Positions 52,634 through 61,823 of a stretch of DNA of 64,000 bases are shown here, in pieces. The notes under the pieces were generated by a model. That model was not told where the DNA came from, searched no databases, and saw only the letters and a program-made list of their open reading frames with translations. The stretch covers positions 17,010 to 81,009 of the forward strand of contig NZ_BLAF01000045.1 of the NCBI RefSeq assembly GCF_009687885.1, in the 5' to 3' direction. The first letter of the stretch is position 1. The number at the start of each line of letters is the position of its first letter. The stretch comes from Acrocarpospora pleiomorpha (GTDB taxonomy: Bacteria; Actinomycetota; Actinomycetes; Streptosporangiales; Streptosporangiaceae). The position numbers were made by a program, and so were the translations under genes.

Positions 52634-53350
52634 ATGGTCCCCGTGAACAGAACACTCCACGACCTCGCCTCGCTGGCGGCCCGGATGGGCGTCGGCGGGA
52701 TCTTCTTCGCCCAGGGCTGGCAGAAGCTGGAGGCCGGCCTGATCGAGACCGGCGGCCAGTTCGCCCAGCTGGGCGCGCCCGCCCCGCGGTTATGGGCGGG
52801 CGCCACGATGCTCATCGAGCTGGTCGGCGGCACCCTGCTCATCGCCGGTCTGGCCGTCTCCTTCGTCGGCATGCTGCTGTTCGCCGAGGCGCTCGCGGTG
52901 TTCATCCTGACCGCCGGCGACACCGGGCTGCCGCTCACCGGCGGCGACATCAACCTCATCGTCGGCTTGGGCGCGGCCTCCGTGCTGCTGTCGGTCAACG
53001 GCGGCGGGCGGCTCTCGGTCGACCACATGGTGGTCATCAAGCGGCGCGACGCCGAGGAGGCCGACGATCTCGCGGCCGAGGCCGAGGCCGACGCGGTGAT
53101 CAACGCCCTGCGCGAGCCGCGCGCCAAGACCAACCCCGACCCGAAGGGCCCGGTCACGTTCCCGGCGTCGTCGAGCACCACCGAGGAGGTCACCGAGGCG
53201 CTGCCGAAACCCAGGACGGCCCGGCGCTCCAAGCGGGCCGAGGAGACCACGGAGAGCAAGACCGAGGCTCCATCCGAGATCTCCCGCCCGACCGGCGGCG
53301 AATCCGGCGACACGCTGGTGGCTGGCCGCCGCACCGGAAAGGCGGACTAG
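52634..53350 (+). CDS. DoxX-family membrane protein with charged C-terminal tail
   Basis: DoxX protein (238 residues) with four membrane helices in the first 130 residues (RMGVGGIFFAQGWQKLEAGL, IELVGGTLLIAGLAVSF and two more). A hydrophilic Glu/Lys/Thr-rich tail of about 100 residues follows and is probably disordered. DoxX proteins are linked to redox or quinone chemistry, but the role here is unknown. The ATG has GAGGAG upstream. It is 58 bases after the exporter gene. Confidence 0.88.
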   Translation: MVPVNRTLHDLASLAARMGVGGIFFAQGWQKLEAGLIETGGQFAQLGAPAPRLWAGATMLIELVGGTLLIAGLAVSFVGMLLFAEALAVFILTAGDTGLPLTGGDINLIVGLGAASVLLSVNGGGRLSVDHMVVIKRRDAEEADDLAAEAEADAVINALREPRAKTNPDPKGPVTFPASSSTTEEVTEALPKPRTARRSKRAEETTESKTEAPSEISRPTGGESGDTLVAGRRTGKAD

Positions 53351-53509
53351 GGCTGCTCTTTCCGCCGAGGTGGCGATGGCTACCAGCGCGCTCACCGGAA
53401 GGATCACCACGGCAGCGCACCCAACAGAATGGCGGGTCGTCGGCTTGCTCGCTGTTATCCGGCGCCGTTCACGCAGGTGATGCTTCGCGCCGCCCCGGCG
53501 CCAAGAGCG

Positions 53510-53592
53510 GCACCGGCATCAGGCGTTCCAAGCGGCTTGGTCAGGGCCCGGGGGTCGAGGTGGAGGCACCGGCATAGGGCGTTCCAAGCGGC
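53510..53592 (+). repeat. 27-base direct repeat, 25 of 27 identical
   Basis: Copies at 53510-53536 and 53566-53592 share GCACCGGCAT and GGCGTTCCAAGCGGC. Both lie in the 286-base gap between DoxX and the oxygenase gene, which otherwise shows no gene or clear signal. They could be paired regulator sites or a slippage duplication. Confidence 0.65.
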
Positions 53593-53636
53593 CTCAGAAG
53601 GCGGCGGCTGGTGGTCGGAGCGGAGAGAATGGCGTG

Positions 53637-54596
53637 ATGGGTAGCGAACTGCCGGTTATTGATGTTTCGCCGCTGCTCGCCGGGGGGTCTGCCGCGACTG
53701 TCGCTCGGCAGATTGAGGCGGCTTGCGTGGACAGTGGCTTTTTCTACATCAGCGGCCATGGGGTGCCGGCCGATCTGATCACCCGGATGGACGCGGGTGC
53801 GCGGCGGTTCTTCGAGTTGCCGCTGGATGCCAAGATGAAGATCTCGATGGCGCGTGGTGGGCGGGCCTGGCGGGGGTTCTTCCCGGTGGGCGGGGAGCTC
53901 ACCTCGGGGCGGCCCGATCTCAAGGAAGGCATCTATTTCGGCGCGGAGCGGGAGCCTGACGGGCGTCCGCTGAGTGGCCGGAACCTCTTCCCCGACGAGG
54001 TGCCCGAGCTGGGCGCGTCGGTGCTGCGCTACCTGGACGTGATGACCGAGGTCGCCCAGGCGGTCATGCGGGGAGTCGCGCTGAGCCTGGGACTGGACGA
54101 GGACTACTTCGCGGAGAGCTACACGGCCGACCCGACCATCCTGTTCCGGATATTTCACTATCCGCCCGCTACGGCGGACGACGGGTGGGGCGTCGGCGAG
54201 CACACCGACTACGGGCTGCTCACCCTGCTCCTCCAGGACGACAACGCGGGACTCCAGGTGCACAGCGCGCGCGGCTGGATCGACGCGCCGCCGATCCCCG
54301 GCACCTTCGTCTGCAACATCGGCGACATGCTCGACAAGCTGACCGGCGGCCACTACCGCTCCACCCCGCACCGGGTGCGCAACGCCAGCGGCCGGGAGCG
54401 GCTGTCCTTCCCGTTCTTTTTTGATCCCGGCTGGGACAGCGAAGTGCCACCCCTGCCGTCCCGCCCCCGGCTGGACGGGGGCAGAGCCCGCTGGGACGGA
54501 CAGGACCTCAGGGCTTTCACCGGCACATATGGCGATTACCTTCTGTCCAAGGTCGCCAAGGTATTTCCGCAACTTCGAGCCGACGTACTGGACTGA
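53637..54596 (+). CDS. Isopenicillin-N-synthase-like Fe(II) oxygenase
   Basis: Non-haem iron oxygenase (319 residues; the GTG three bases earlier is equally possible). The N-terminal DIOX_N-type domain starts LPVIDVSPLLAG. The double-stranded beta-helix carries the iron triad: His and Asp in GEHTDYGLLTLL, and a distal His in STPHRVRN. The RLSFPFF that follows holds the Arg-x-Ser used for 2-oxoglutarate. With that motif it is probably 2-oxoglutarate-dependent rather than a true isopenicillin N synthase. No biosynthetic cluster surrounds it. Substrate is unknown. Confidence 0.9.
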   Translation: MGSELPVIDVSPLLAGGSAATVARQIEAACVDSGFFYISGHGVPADLITRMDAGARRFFELPLDAKMKISMARGGRAWRGFFPVGGELTSGRPDLKEGIYFGAEREPDGRPLSGRNLFPDEVPELGASVLRYLDVMTEVAQAVMRGVALSLGLDEDYFAESYTADPTILFRIFHYPPATADDGWGVGEHTDYGLLTLLLQDDNAGLQVHSARGWIDAPPIPGTFVCNIGDMLDKLTGGHYRSTPHRVRNASGRERLSFPFFFDPGWDSEVPPLPSRPRLDGGRARWDGQDLRAFTGTYGDYLLSKVAKVFPQLRADVLD

Positions 54597-54692
54597 CGGA
54601 TTCGGGGCAGCGGCGAAGACGCGCCGAAACTCGCGGGGGCGTCCATTCGGCGCTTCGGTGCGGTATAACCGGGGGCGGACCGGGGAGGCGTC

Positions 54693-57035
54693 ATGCGGGA
54701 GGATGGCCGGGCCCGTCCCACGGGACGCGCGGCAGCACGGAACCTGTTCGAGCAGGTGCGACTTCGCTATTTTCACCTCCCGCCGTTCGCCAGACGGGCG
54801 GTCTTCATCGGCGGGCTGATCGGCGCGCTCGCGCTGGCGGTCGCCTTCGGGTGGTCGCTGTGGAGCACGTTCTTCGTCACCGTCATCCTGCTGGCCTTCC
54901 TCGCGCTGGCGCTGCGCTTTCCGCGCGCCGCCGCGACCACGCTGGTGGTGGCCGGGTGGACCGCCGTGTCCCCCGTGGCGCTGCACGCGCTCAGCGGCCA
55001 GGGCGCGACCCCCTACGTGCTGTTCATGCTCCTCCTGCTGGGCATCCTGGTGGCCGCGGCGGCGCATCTGATCCGCTGGGTGCCGCCCTGGCTGACCGCG
55101 CTCGCCGCGCTGGCGCCCGCCGCCGTCGTGTGCTTCGCGATCTCCTCGGTCTCCCTCTCCGCCGCCATCTGGGGCGCGTACGGCGTCGCGGGCATCGCCC
55201 TGGTCCTCCGGTTCGTCCAGGCCCGGCGCGTCAAGGCGGAGCTGCCGGTAGAGGAGCAGCCGGCCCAGCAGCGCGGCCGGGCGGGCGGGTTCCAGCCCGC
55301 TCCCGGCGACAGAGGGCCGAAGCCGCCGCCGCCGATCACCGTCGAGCAGGCGCTCGGCGAGCTGGAAGGCATGATCGGCCTGGCCCCGGTCAAGGAGCAG
55401 GTGCGCTCGATCGCGGCCTCCATCGAGGCGGCCCGCCTGCGCAGGGAGGCGGGCTACAACACCGAACCGCCGATGCGCCACTTCGTGTTCGTCGGCCCGC
55501 CCGGCACCGGCAAGACCAGCGTGGCCCGCAGCCTGGCCAAGATCTTCTACTCGTTCGGGCTGCTGGAGACGCCGTTCGTGGTCGAGGCGCAGCGCGCGGA
55601 CCTGGTGGGCGAGTATCTCGGCGCCACCGCCATCAAGACCAACGAGCTGATCGACCGCGCCCTGGGCGGCGTGCTGTTCATCGACGAGGCGTACGGGCTG
55701 ATCAACTCCGGGGACGGGCAGCCGGACCGGTTCGGCCAGGAGGCCGTGCAGACGCTGCTGAAACGGGCCGAGGACGACCGGGACCGGCTCATCATCATCC
55801 TGGCGGGATACGAGAAGGAGATGGCCTCGTTCCTGGGCTCCAACCCGGGGCTGTCCAGCCGCTTCTCCAGCCGGGTCAGGTTCCCCAGCTACGACGCCGA
55901 CGAGCTGCTCGCGATCACCGAGTCGCTCCAGGCCGGGCGCGGCGACCGGCTGGATCCCGACGCGCGGCCGGTGCTGCGCGGCCTGTTCGAGGACGTGCAC
56001 CGGCGCGGCCTGGTCGACGAGCTGGGCAACGCGCGGTTCGCCCGCAGCGTCGCCGAGTCGGCCGCGCAGGCCAGGGACGTCCGGGTGGTCAGCGCCGGAG
56101 GCGCGCCCCGGGGCGAGGACCTGGTCACCACCACGGCGGCCGACGTGACCAAGGCGTTCCACGAGATCACCGCGCGCTTCCGCGGCTACCAGGCCACACC
56201 GACGCTGGAGGACGCGCTGCGCGACCTGGACCGGATGGCCGGGCTCGAACCGGTCAAACGGCAGGTGCACGCGATCACCGCGCAGCTGCGGGTGGCCCGG
56301 ATGCGGGAGGAGCAGGGGCTGCCGGTGCAGTCGCAGATGCGGCACTTCATCTTCGCCGGGCCGCCCGGCACCGGGAAGACGACGGTGGCCCGCATCCTGG
56401 GGCGGATCTTCTCGGCGCTCGGGCTGCTGGCCAAGTCCGACGTGGTCGAGGCGTCCCGGGCCGACCTGGTCGGGCAGCACCTGGGGTCAACCGCGATCAA
56501 GACCAACGAGCTGGTGGATCGGGCCATCGGCGGGGTGCTGTTCGTGGACGAGGCGTACAGCCTGGCCAACACCGGCTACTCGGGCGGTGACGCGTTCGGC
56601 CAGGAGGCCGTACAGACGCTGTTGAAGCGGGCCGAGGACGACCGGGACCGGCTGGTGATCATCCTGGCGGGTTACGAACGGGAGATGGACGCTTTCCTGG
56701 CCACCAATCCCGGGCTGGCCAGCCGGTTCAACCAGCGGGTGGCGTTCCCTTCGTACTCGCCGGACGAGCTGGCCGAGATCGCGGCGATGACCGCCGCGAC
56801 GGCGGGAGACCGGTTCGACCTGGCGGCCACCCGGGACCTGGCCGACGTGTTCGCGTGGGTCTGCCAGGAGCGGCTGATCGACGGGCTCGGGAACGGGCGG
56901 TTCGCGCGCTCGCTCTACGAGCGGGCCGCGTTGCGGCGGGACGTGCGGCTGGCCGAGCAGAGCAGCGCCAGCGCGGCCGAGCTCGTCACCATCACCAGCC
57001 AGGACGTTCGATCGGCGGTCGACGAGCTGTCCTGA
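54693..57035 (+). CDS. Membrane-anchored tandem AAA+ ATPase (CbbX/CbxX type)
   Basis: Protein of 780 residues. Residues about 36-175 form roughly five membrane helices, then a Pro/Gln linker, then two complete CbxX/CfqX-type AAA+ domains. Walker A is GPPGTGKTS at 268-276 and GPPGTGKTT at 556-564. Walker B ends FIDEA and FVDEA near 330 and 617. Arginine-finger regions NPGLSSRFSS and NPGLASRFNQ follow. ESX EccA and rubisco activase CbbX are relatives, but they have no membrane anchor. No ESX or rubisco gene is nearby. A remodelling role at the membrane is inferred. Confidence 0.9.
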   Translation: MREDGRARPTGRAAARNLFEQVRLRYFHLPPFARRAVFIGGLIGALALAVAFGWSLWSTFFVTVILLAFLALALRFPRAAATTLVVAGWTAVSPVALHALSGQGATPYVLFMLLLLGILVAAAAHLIRWVPPWLTALAALAPAAVVCFAISSVSLSAAIWGAYGVAGIALVLRFVQARRVKAELPVEEQPAQQRGRAGGFQPAPGDRGPKPPPPITVEQALGELEGMIGLAPVKEQVRSIAASIEAARLRREAGYNTEPPMRHFVFVGPPGTGKTSVARSLAKIFYSFGLLETPFVVEAQRADLVGEYLGATAIKTNELIDRALGGVLFIDEAYGLINSGDGQPDRFGQEAVQTLLKRAEDDRDRLIIILAGYEKEMASFLGSNPGLSSRFSSRVRFPSYDADELLAITESLQAGRGDRLDPDARPVLRGLFEDVHRRGLVDELGNARFARSVAESAAQARDVRVVSAGGAPRGEDLVTTTAADVTKAFHEITARFRGYQATPTLEDALRDLDRMAGLEPVKRQVHAITAQLRVARMREEQGLPVQSQMRHFIFAGPPGTGKTTVARILGRIFSALGLLAKSDVVEASRADLVGQHLGSTAIKTNELVDRAIGGVLFVDEAYSLANTGYSGGDAFGQEAVQTLLKRAEDDRDRLVIILAGYEREMDAFLATNPGLASRFNQRVAFPSYSPDELAEIAAMTAATAGDRFDLAATRDLADVFAWVCQERLIDGLGNGRFARSLYERAALRRDVRLAEQSSASAAELVTITSQDVRSAVDELS

Positions 57036-57107
57036 TCAGAGTTTTGCCTGTTCATGGCATTACCGCTCCATACCGGATCACACTATTGATGCCGGGGGGT
57101 GGGCTTG

Positions 57108-58853
57108 GTGAAGATCCGCGACGGCATGGCGCTCGCGACGGTCCTGATATTCGTGGGGACGGCGTGCGGCCCCGGCGTCGCTCCCGGCGATGGCTCGGTT
57201 CCGGTGCAGGGCGGCACGCTCAAGGTCATCGGGTCGGGGGATGTGGACCATCTCGACCCGTCCTCCTCGTATACGACCGTGGCCTACACCCTGAACCGGA
57301 CCTGGACCCGGCAACTGGTGACCTATCCGGCGAGCAATGACTTCAACAAGGCCATCACGATCGTGCCGGATGTGGCCGAGGCGCTGCCGCAGATCAGCGC
57401 GGACGGTCGCACGTACACGTTCAAGATCCGCGACGGGGTGCGCTGGAACACCACGCCCGCCCGGCAGGTGACCGCGGCCGACTTCGTCCGCGGGCTCAAG
57501 CGGCTGGCCAACCCGGTGCAGCCGTCCGGCGGGATCTCGTACTACACCGGGACGATCGAGGGGATGCAGGAGTTCTTCACCGCGTTCCAGAAGGCGCCCA
57601 AGACCGCGGCCGGCATCGCGCAGTTCATGGCGCACAACCAGATCAAGGGCGTGCGCGCGGTCGACCCGAAGACCCTGGAGATCAGGCTCACCACGAAGGC
57701 GAGCGACTTCCTGAACATCATGGCGCTGCCGTTCGCGTCACCCGCTCCGGTGGAGTACGAGAAGTACGTGCCCGACGGGCCGGAGTTCCGGCAGAACACG
57801 ATCTCGCTGGGGCCGTACCAGATCACCACCTATCAGGCCGGGCGGGCGATCCTGCTGAACCGCAGCCCCGCCTGGAAGCAGGACGCCGACCCAGTCCGGC
57901 GGCAGTACGTCGAGCGTATCCAGATCATGCTCGGGCAGGAGAGCGCCGATGTCGTGCAGCAGCAGCTGGAGGCGGGGACCGCGGACCTGTCCTGGGACCA
58001 GCCGGTGCCGACGTCGGCGATCCAGCGGATGAACGGCGACCCGGAGTTCCACGTGTTCGAGGGCTCCTCGCTCAATCCCTTCCTGGTATTCAACCTGCAG
58101 AGCCCGAACAACAACCGGGCGCTCGCCAACGTGAAGGTGCGGCAGGCGATCAACTTCGCGATCAACAAGGTGGCGATCGCGCAGATCTACGGCGGGCCCA
58201 TGCTGAACACGGTCCTGGACGGCGCGATCCCGCAGGGCAGCTCCGGCTTCGACATCGACGTCAAGCCCTATACGACGCCGGGGCACGTCGGCGATCCCGG
58301 CAAGTGCCGGACGATGCTGGCCGAGGCCGGAGTGTCCGGCCTGACGTTCCAGTTTCCGTACCGGACCACCGGCAACCACCCGAAGGTGGCGCAGGCGATC
58401 GCGGCCGATCTCACCAAGTGCGGGATCGCGACCACGCTGATCGCCACCTCACCGGACGACTTCTACGGGCGGTACCTGTCCAGCGTGGCCAAGAGCCGTG
58501 AGGGCAAATGGGATATCGGCGGGCCTTCGTGGCTGCCCGACTGGTACGGCAACAACGGCAGGTCGATCGTCGTGCCGCTGTTCTACGGGGCCAACTACGC
58601 GGAGGGCTCCACCAACTACGGCGCCTACAACAACCCCGCGGTCAACGCGACCATCGCCAAAGCCCTGACGGCCGCGTCGGCGAGCGCGGCGGAGGCGTCC
58701 TGGAAACAGGTCAACGCCATGATCATGGCCGACGCCCCGATCGTGCCGCTGATCTCCCAGAACGTGCCGACCTTCCGCTCCAGCCGGGTGCAGAACGCGC
58801 TCTACTCGCCGTTGTCGCAGCAGTTCGACTACACGCAGCTGTGGCTCGGCTGA
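57108..58853 (+). CDS. Peptide/nickel-type ABC transporter substrate-binding lipoprotein
   Basis: Family 5 extracellular solute-binding protein (581 residues from the GTG at 57108; a GTG nine bases earlier is possible). The signal ends with a lipobox-like GTAC. The mature protein has GGTLKVIGSGDVDHLDPSSS, then the family signature region VVPDVAEALPQISADGRTYTF and the usual LLNRSPAW. It binds oligopeptides or similar solutes for the permeases downstream. It shares a base with the next gene (TGATG). Confidence 0.93.
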   Translation: MKIRDGMALATVLIFVGTACGPGVAPGDGSVPVQGGTLKVIGSGDVDHLDPSSSYTTVAYTLNRTWTRQLVTYPASNDFNKAITIVPDVAEALPQISADGRTYTFKIRDGVRWNTTPARQVTAADFVRGLKRLANPVQPSGGISYYTGTIEGMQEFFTAFQKAPKTAAGIAQFMAHNQIKGVRAVDPKTLEIRLTTKASDFLNIMALPFASPAPVEYEKYVPDGPEFRQNTISLGPYQITTYQAGRAILLNRSPAWKQDADPVRRQYVERIQIMLGQESADVVQQQLEAGTADLSWDQPVPTSAIQRMNGDPEFHVFEGSSLNPFLVFNLQSPNNNRALANVKVRQAINFAINKVAIAQIYGGPMLNTVLDGAIPQGSSGFDIDVKPYTTPGHVGDPGKCRTMLAEAGVSGLTFQFPYRTTGNHPKVAQAIAADLTKCGIATTLIATSPDDFYGRYLSSVAKSREGKWDIGGPSWLPDWYGNNGRSIVVPLFYGANYAEGSTNYGAYNNPAVNATIAKALTAASASAAEASWKQVNAMIMADAPIVPLISQNVPTFRSSRVQNALYSPLSQQFDYTQLWLG

Positions 58854-59860
58854 TGGCGCTCCTGGAGGTCTCCCGGCTCACTGTGTCGTTCCCGACCCCG
58901 GACGGCGCGGTGCAGGCCGTGCGCGGGCTGAGCTTCGACGTCGAGCGCGGGCGCACGCTGGGGATCGTCGGCGAGTCCGGGTCGGGCAAGAGCGTCAGCA
59001 CGCAGGCGCTGATGGGCCTGACCCGGGGGGCCGAGGTCGCCGGATCGGCGCTGTTCGAAGGGCGCCAGCTGATCGGCATGCCGGCGGAGGAACTGCGGCG
59101 GCTGCGCGGGGCCGAGATCTCGATGATCTTCCAGGATCCGTTGTCGAGCCTGCATCCGCTCTACACGGTGGGGTGGCAGATCGTGGAGCTGATCCGGATT
59201 CATGAGCCCTTTGTGGGGAAAGCGCAGGCGCGCAAGCGGGCGGCTGAGCTGCTGGGGCTGGTCGGGATTCCGCAGCCGGAGCGGCGGGTGGACGACTACC
59301 CGCACCAGTTCTCCGGCGGCATGCGGCAGCGGGCGATGATCGCGATGGCGCTGGCGCTCAACCCGAAGCTGATCATCGCCGATGAGCCCACGACGGCGCT
59401 CGACGCGACCGTGCAGGCGCAGATCCTGGATCTGATGATGCGGCTGCAGAAGGAGTTCGACACCGCGCTCATCATGATCACCCACGATCTGGGGGTGATC
59501 GCCGACATCGCCGACGAGGTGCTCGTCATGTACGCGGGCAAGCCGGTCGAGCGGGCCGGACGGCGGGATCTCTACTACCGGCCGCACCACCCCTACACGG
59601 TGGGGCTGCTGGAGTCGGTTCCCAGCACCACCGGCGCCAAGGGGCGGCTCAAGCCGGTGCCCGGCCAGCCGCCGAGCCTGCTCCGGCCGCCGAGCGGCTG
59701 CACGTTCCATCCGCGCTGCCCGTACGTGATGAGGCAGTGCCGGCTGGAGGAACCGCCCTTGATGGGAGAACCCGGTCATCAGTCGGCCTGCTGGCTGCCC
59801 CTGGACGTGGTCGGGCTCGGTCCCGAGGCCGCGCGGCGGCGGGAGGAGGAGTCCTCATGA
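58853..59860 (+). CDS. dppD: Oligopeptide ABC transporter ATPase, DppD/OppD type
   Basis: Cytoplasmic ATPase (335 residues). Walker A is GESGSGKS, the signature is HQFSGGMRQRAMIA, and Walker B is LIIADEPTTALD. The C-terminal oligopeptide-transporter extension holds the Cys-rich GCTFHPRCPYVMRQC, which in this group can bind an iron-sulfur cluster or metal. It starts in a one-base overlap with the binding-protein gene and overlaps the next ATPase by four bases. Confidence 0.95.
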   Translation: MALLEVSRLTVSFPTPDGAVQAVRGLSFDVERGRTLGIVGESGSGKSVSTQALMGLTRGAEVAGSALFEGRQLIGMPAEELRRLRGAEISMIFQDPLSSLHPLYTVGWQIVELIRIHEPFVGKAQARKRAAELLGLVGIPQPERRVDDYPHQFSGGMRQRAMIAMALALNPKLIIADEPTTALDATVQAQILDLMMRLQKEFDTALIMITHDLGVIADIADEVLVMYAGKPVERAGRRDLYYRPHHPYTVGLLESVPSTTGAKGRLKPVPGQPPSLLRPPSGCTFHPRCPYVMRQCRLEEPPLMGEPGHQSACWLPLDVVGLGPEAARRREEESS

Positions 59861-60888
59861 AGCCGCTGCTGCGGGTTACCGATGTGCGGAAGTATTTCCC
59901 GATCCGGGAGGGGTTGTTCGTCAAGAAGGAGGTCGGGCGGGTTCACGCCGTGGACGGGGTGAGCCTGGAGGTGCGCGCGGGGGAGACGCTCGGCATCGTG
60001 GGCGAGTCCGGTTGCGGCAAGTCCACGCTGGCCAGGTGCATCACCGGGTTGTATCCGGTGACGTCGGGGTCCATCGAGTTCGATGGGGATCCGCGGCGCG
60101 AGGTTCAGATGATTTTTCAGGATCCGTACGGGTCGTTGAATCCGCGGCGGCGGATCGGGTCGATCATCGCGGATCCGCTGGTCATCCATCGAGTGGGGAC
60201 CAAGGCGGAACGACGACGCCGGGTTCAGGAGCTGATGGAGCTGGTGGGGCTCAATCCCGAGCATTTCAACCGGTTCCCCGCCGAGTTCTCCGGGGGGCAG
60301 CGGCAGCGGATCGGGATCGCGCGGGCGCTCGCGCTGCGGCCCCGGCTGGTGGTCTGCGACGAGCCGGTGTCCGCGCTGGACGTGTCGATCCAGGCCCAGG
60401 TCATCAACCTGCTGAAGGACCTGCAGGCGGAGCTGGGGCTGACCTACGTGTTCATCGCTCATGATCTGTCGGTCGTGCGGTATGTGAGCGATCGGGTGGC
60501 GGTGATGTATCTGGGGCGGATCGTGGAGACGGCGGCGGGGGAGGATCTGTACAAGTTGCCGCGGCATCCATACACGAACGCCCTGCTGTCGGCCGCGTCC
60601 GTGGCGGACCCCGATCTGTCGGCCCAGCGCGAGCGGATCGTTCTGACCGGGGATGTCCCGTCCCCGATTGCGCCCCCATCAGGCTGCCGATTCCATCCGC
60701 GCTGCCCGAAAGCGATGCCGAAGTGCGTGACCGATGATCCGCGGCTGCTCGCGCAAGGGCGTCCCGAAGGCGGGCATTTCGCCGCTTGTCATTTTCCGGT
60801 GGAACCGGGCGAACATCTCGGCTCGGAGAAGGCCCAGATTTTTCAGGAATCCACCGAGCCGCATCTGGAGAAAGGGGGTGGAACATGA
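59857..60888 (+). CDS. dppF: Oligopeptide ABC transporter ATPase, DppF/OppF type
   Basis: Second ATPase (343 residues) that pairs with the DppD-type subunit. Walker A is GESGCGKS, the signature is AEFSGGQRQRIGIA, and Walker B is LVVCDEPVSALD. The C-terminal GCRFHPRCPKAMPKC repeats the Cys motif of its partner. The start is the ATG in the ATGA overlap, with GGAGGAGGAG upstream. It also overlaps the following permease by four bases. Confidence 0.95.
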   Translation: MKPLLRVTDVRKYFPIREGLFVKKEVGRVHAVDGVSLEVRAGETLGIVGESGCGKSTLARCITGLYPVTSGSIEFDGDPRREVQMIFQDPYGSLNPRRRIGSIIADPLVIHRVGTKAERRRRVQELMELVGLNPEHFNRFPAEFSGGQRQRIGIARALALRPRLVVCDEPVSALDVSIQAQVINLLKDLQAELGLTYVFIAHDLSVVRYVSDRVAVMYLGRIVETAAGEDLYKLPRHPYTNALLSAASVADPDLSAQRERIVLTGDVPSPIAPPSGCRFHPRCPKAMPKCVTDDPRLLAQGRPEGGHFAACHFPVEPGEHLGSEKAQIFQESTEPHLEKGGGT

Positions 60889-61823
60889 GCCTGACCGAGG
60901 CGTCGGCCGAGGCCGAGCACATACCTGAGCAGGCGGAGGCGGTCCGCGGCAAAGGGCCCTGGCAGCTGGCCTGGGAACGACTGACCCGGGACCGCGCGGC
61001 CATGGTGTCGCTGGGGGTGATCATCGTGATCGTGCTGCTGGCGCTGCTCGCTCCGGTCTTCGCCGCCATCACCGGGCACGGCCCGCAGGACGCGTTCCCG
61101 GCGACCGGGCTCACCCCCGAAGGGCTGCCCGTCGGCCCCGGTTCCGGGTTCTGGCTGGGCGCCGACAGCCTCGGCCGGGACCTGTTCATCCGGATCCTGT
61201 ACGGCGCGCGCATCTCGCTGCTGGTCGGGCTGCTGTCCACCCTGCTGGCGACCCTGTTCGGGGTGGTGGTCGGCATGGTGGCCGGGTTCTACGGCGGCTG
61301 GGTGGACGGGGTGCTGGCCCGGGTGCTCGATGTGGTGCTGAGCTTTCCGTACCTGCTGGTGGCGATCGTGCTGGTCGCGGTGCTGGGCGCCAGCGTGCCG
61401 CTGATGATCCTCGTGATCGCGTTCTTCTCGTTCGCGGCGATGGCCCGGGTCGTACGGGGGCAGACCATCACTTACAAGGAACGGGAGTTCATCGAGGCCG
61501 CCCGATCGATGGGCGCGAGCAAGCCCCGCACGATGTTCGTGGACGTGGTCCCGAACCTGATCGCACCGGTCACCGTACTGGCCACCCTGCTGATCCCAAC
61601 CTCGATCGTGTTCGAGGCCACCCTGTCCTTCCTCGGCCTGGGGGTGGACCCACGCACGCCGAGCTGGGGCGCGATCCTGTCCGACTCGGTGGACTACTAC
61701 CGGGTCGCACCGGGCCTGCTGATCTTCCCTGCCGTCATGCTGCTGCTGACGACACTGGCCTTCAATCTGCTCGGCGATGGGATCCGCGACGCTCTTGATC
61801 CACGTGGGGAAGGTGGCCGCTGA
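60885..61823 (+). CDS. dppC: Peptide ABC transporter permease, DppC type
   Basis: Membrane subunit (312 residues). A hydrophilic N-terminal stretch is followed by a first helix MVSLGVIIVIVLLALLAPVF. GADSLGRDLFIRILYGARIS and the EAA loop EAARSMGASKPRTMFVDVVP are diagnostic of DppC. The C-terminus is DGIRDALDPRG. The order ATPases-C-B is less common than B-C-D-F. It overlaps both neighbours. Confidence 0.94.
   Translation: MSLTEASAEAEHIPEQAEAVRGKGPWQLAWERLTRDRAAMVSLGVIIVIVLLALLAPVFAAITGHGPQDAFPATGLTPEGLPVGPGSGFWLGADSLGRDLFIRILYGARISLLVGLLSTLLATLFGVVVGMVAGFYGGWVDGVLARVLDVVLSFPYLLVAIVLVAVLGASVPLMILVIAFFSFAAMARVVRGQTITYKEREFIEAARSMGASKPRTMFVDVVPNLIAPVTVLATLLIPTSIVFEATLSFLGLGVDPRTPSWGAILSDSVDYYRVAPGLLIFPAVMLLLTTLAFNLLGDGIRDALDPRGEGGR

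Noticed and set aside
50965..53334. 789-codon minus-strand open frame
   Set aside because: Lies opposite a DHA2 exporter and a DoxX gene with obvious family motifs. The translation is low-complexity.
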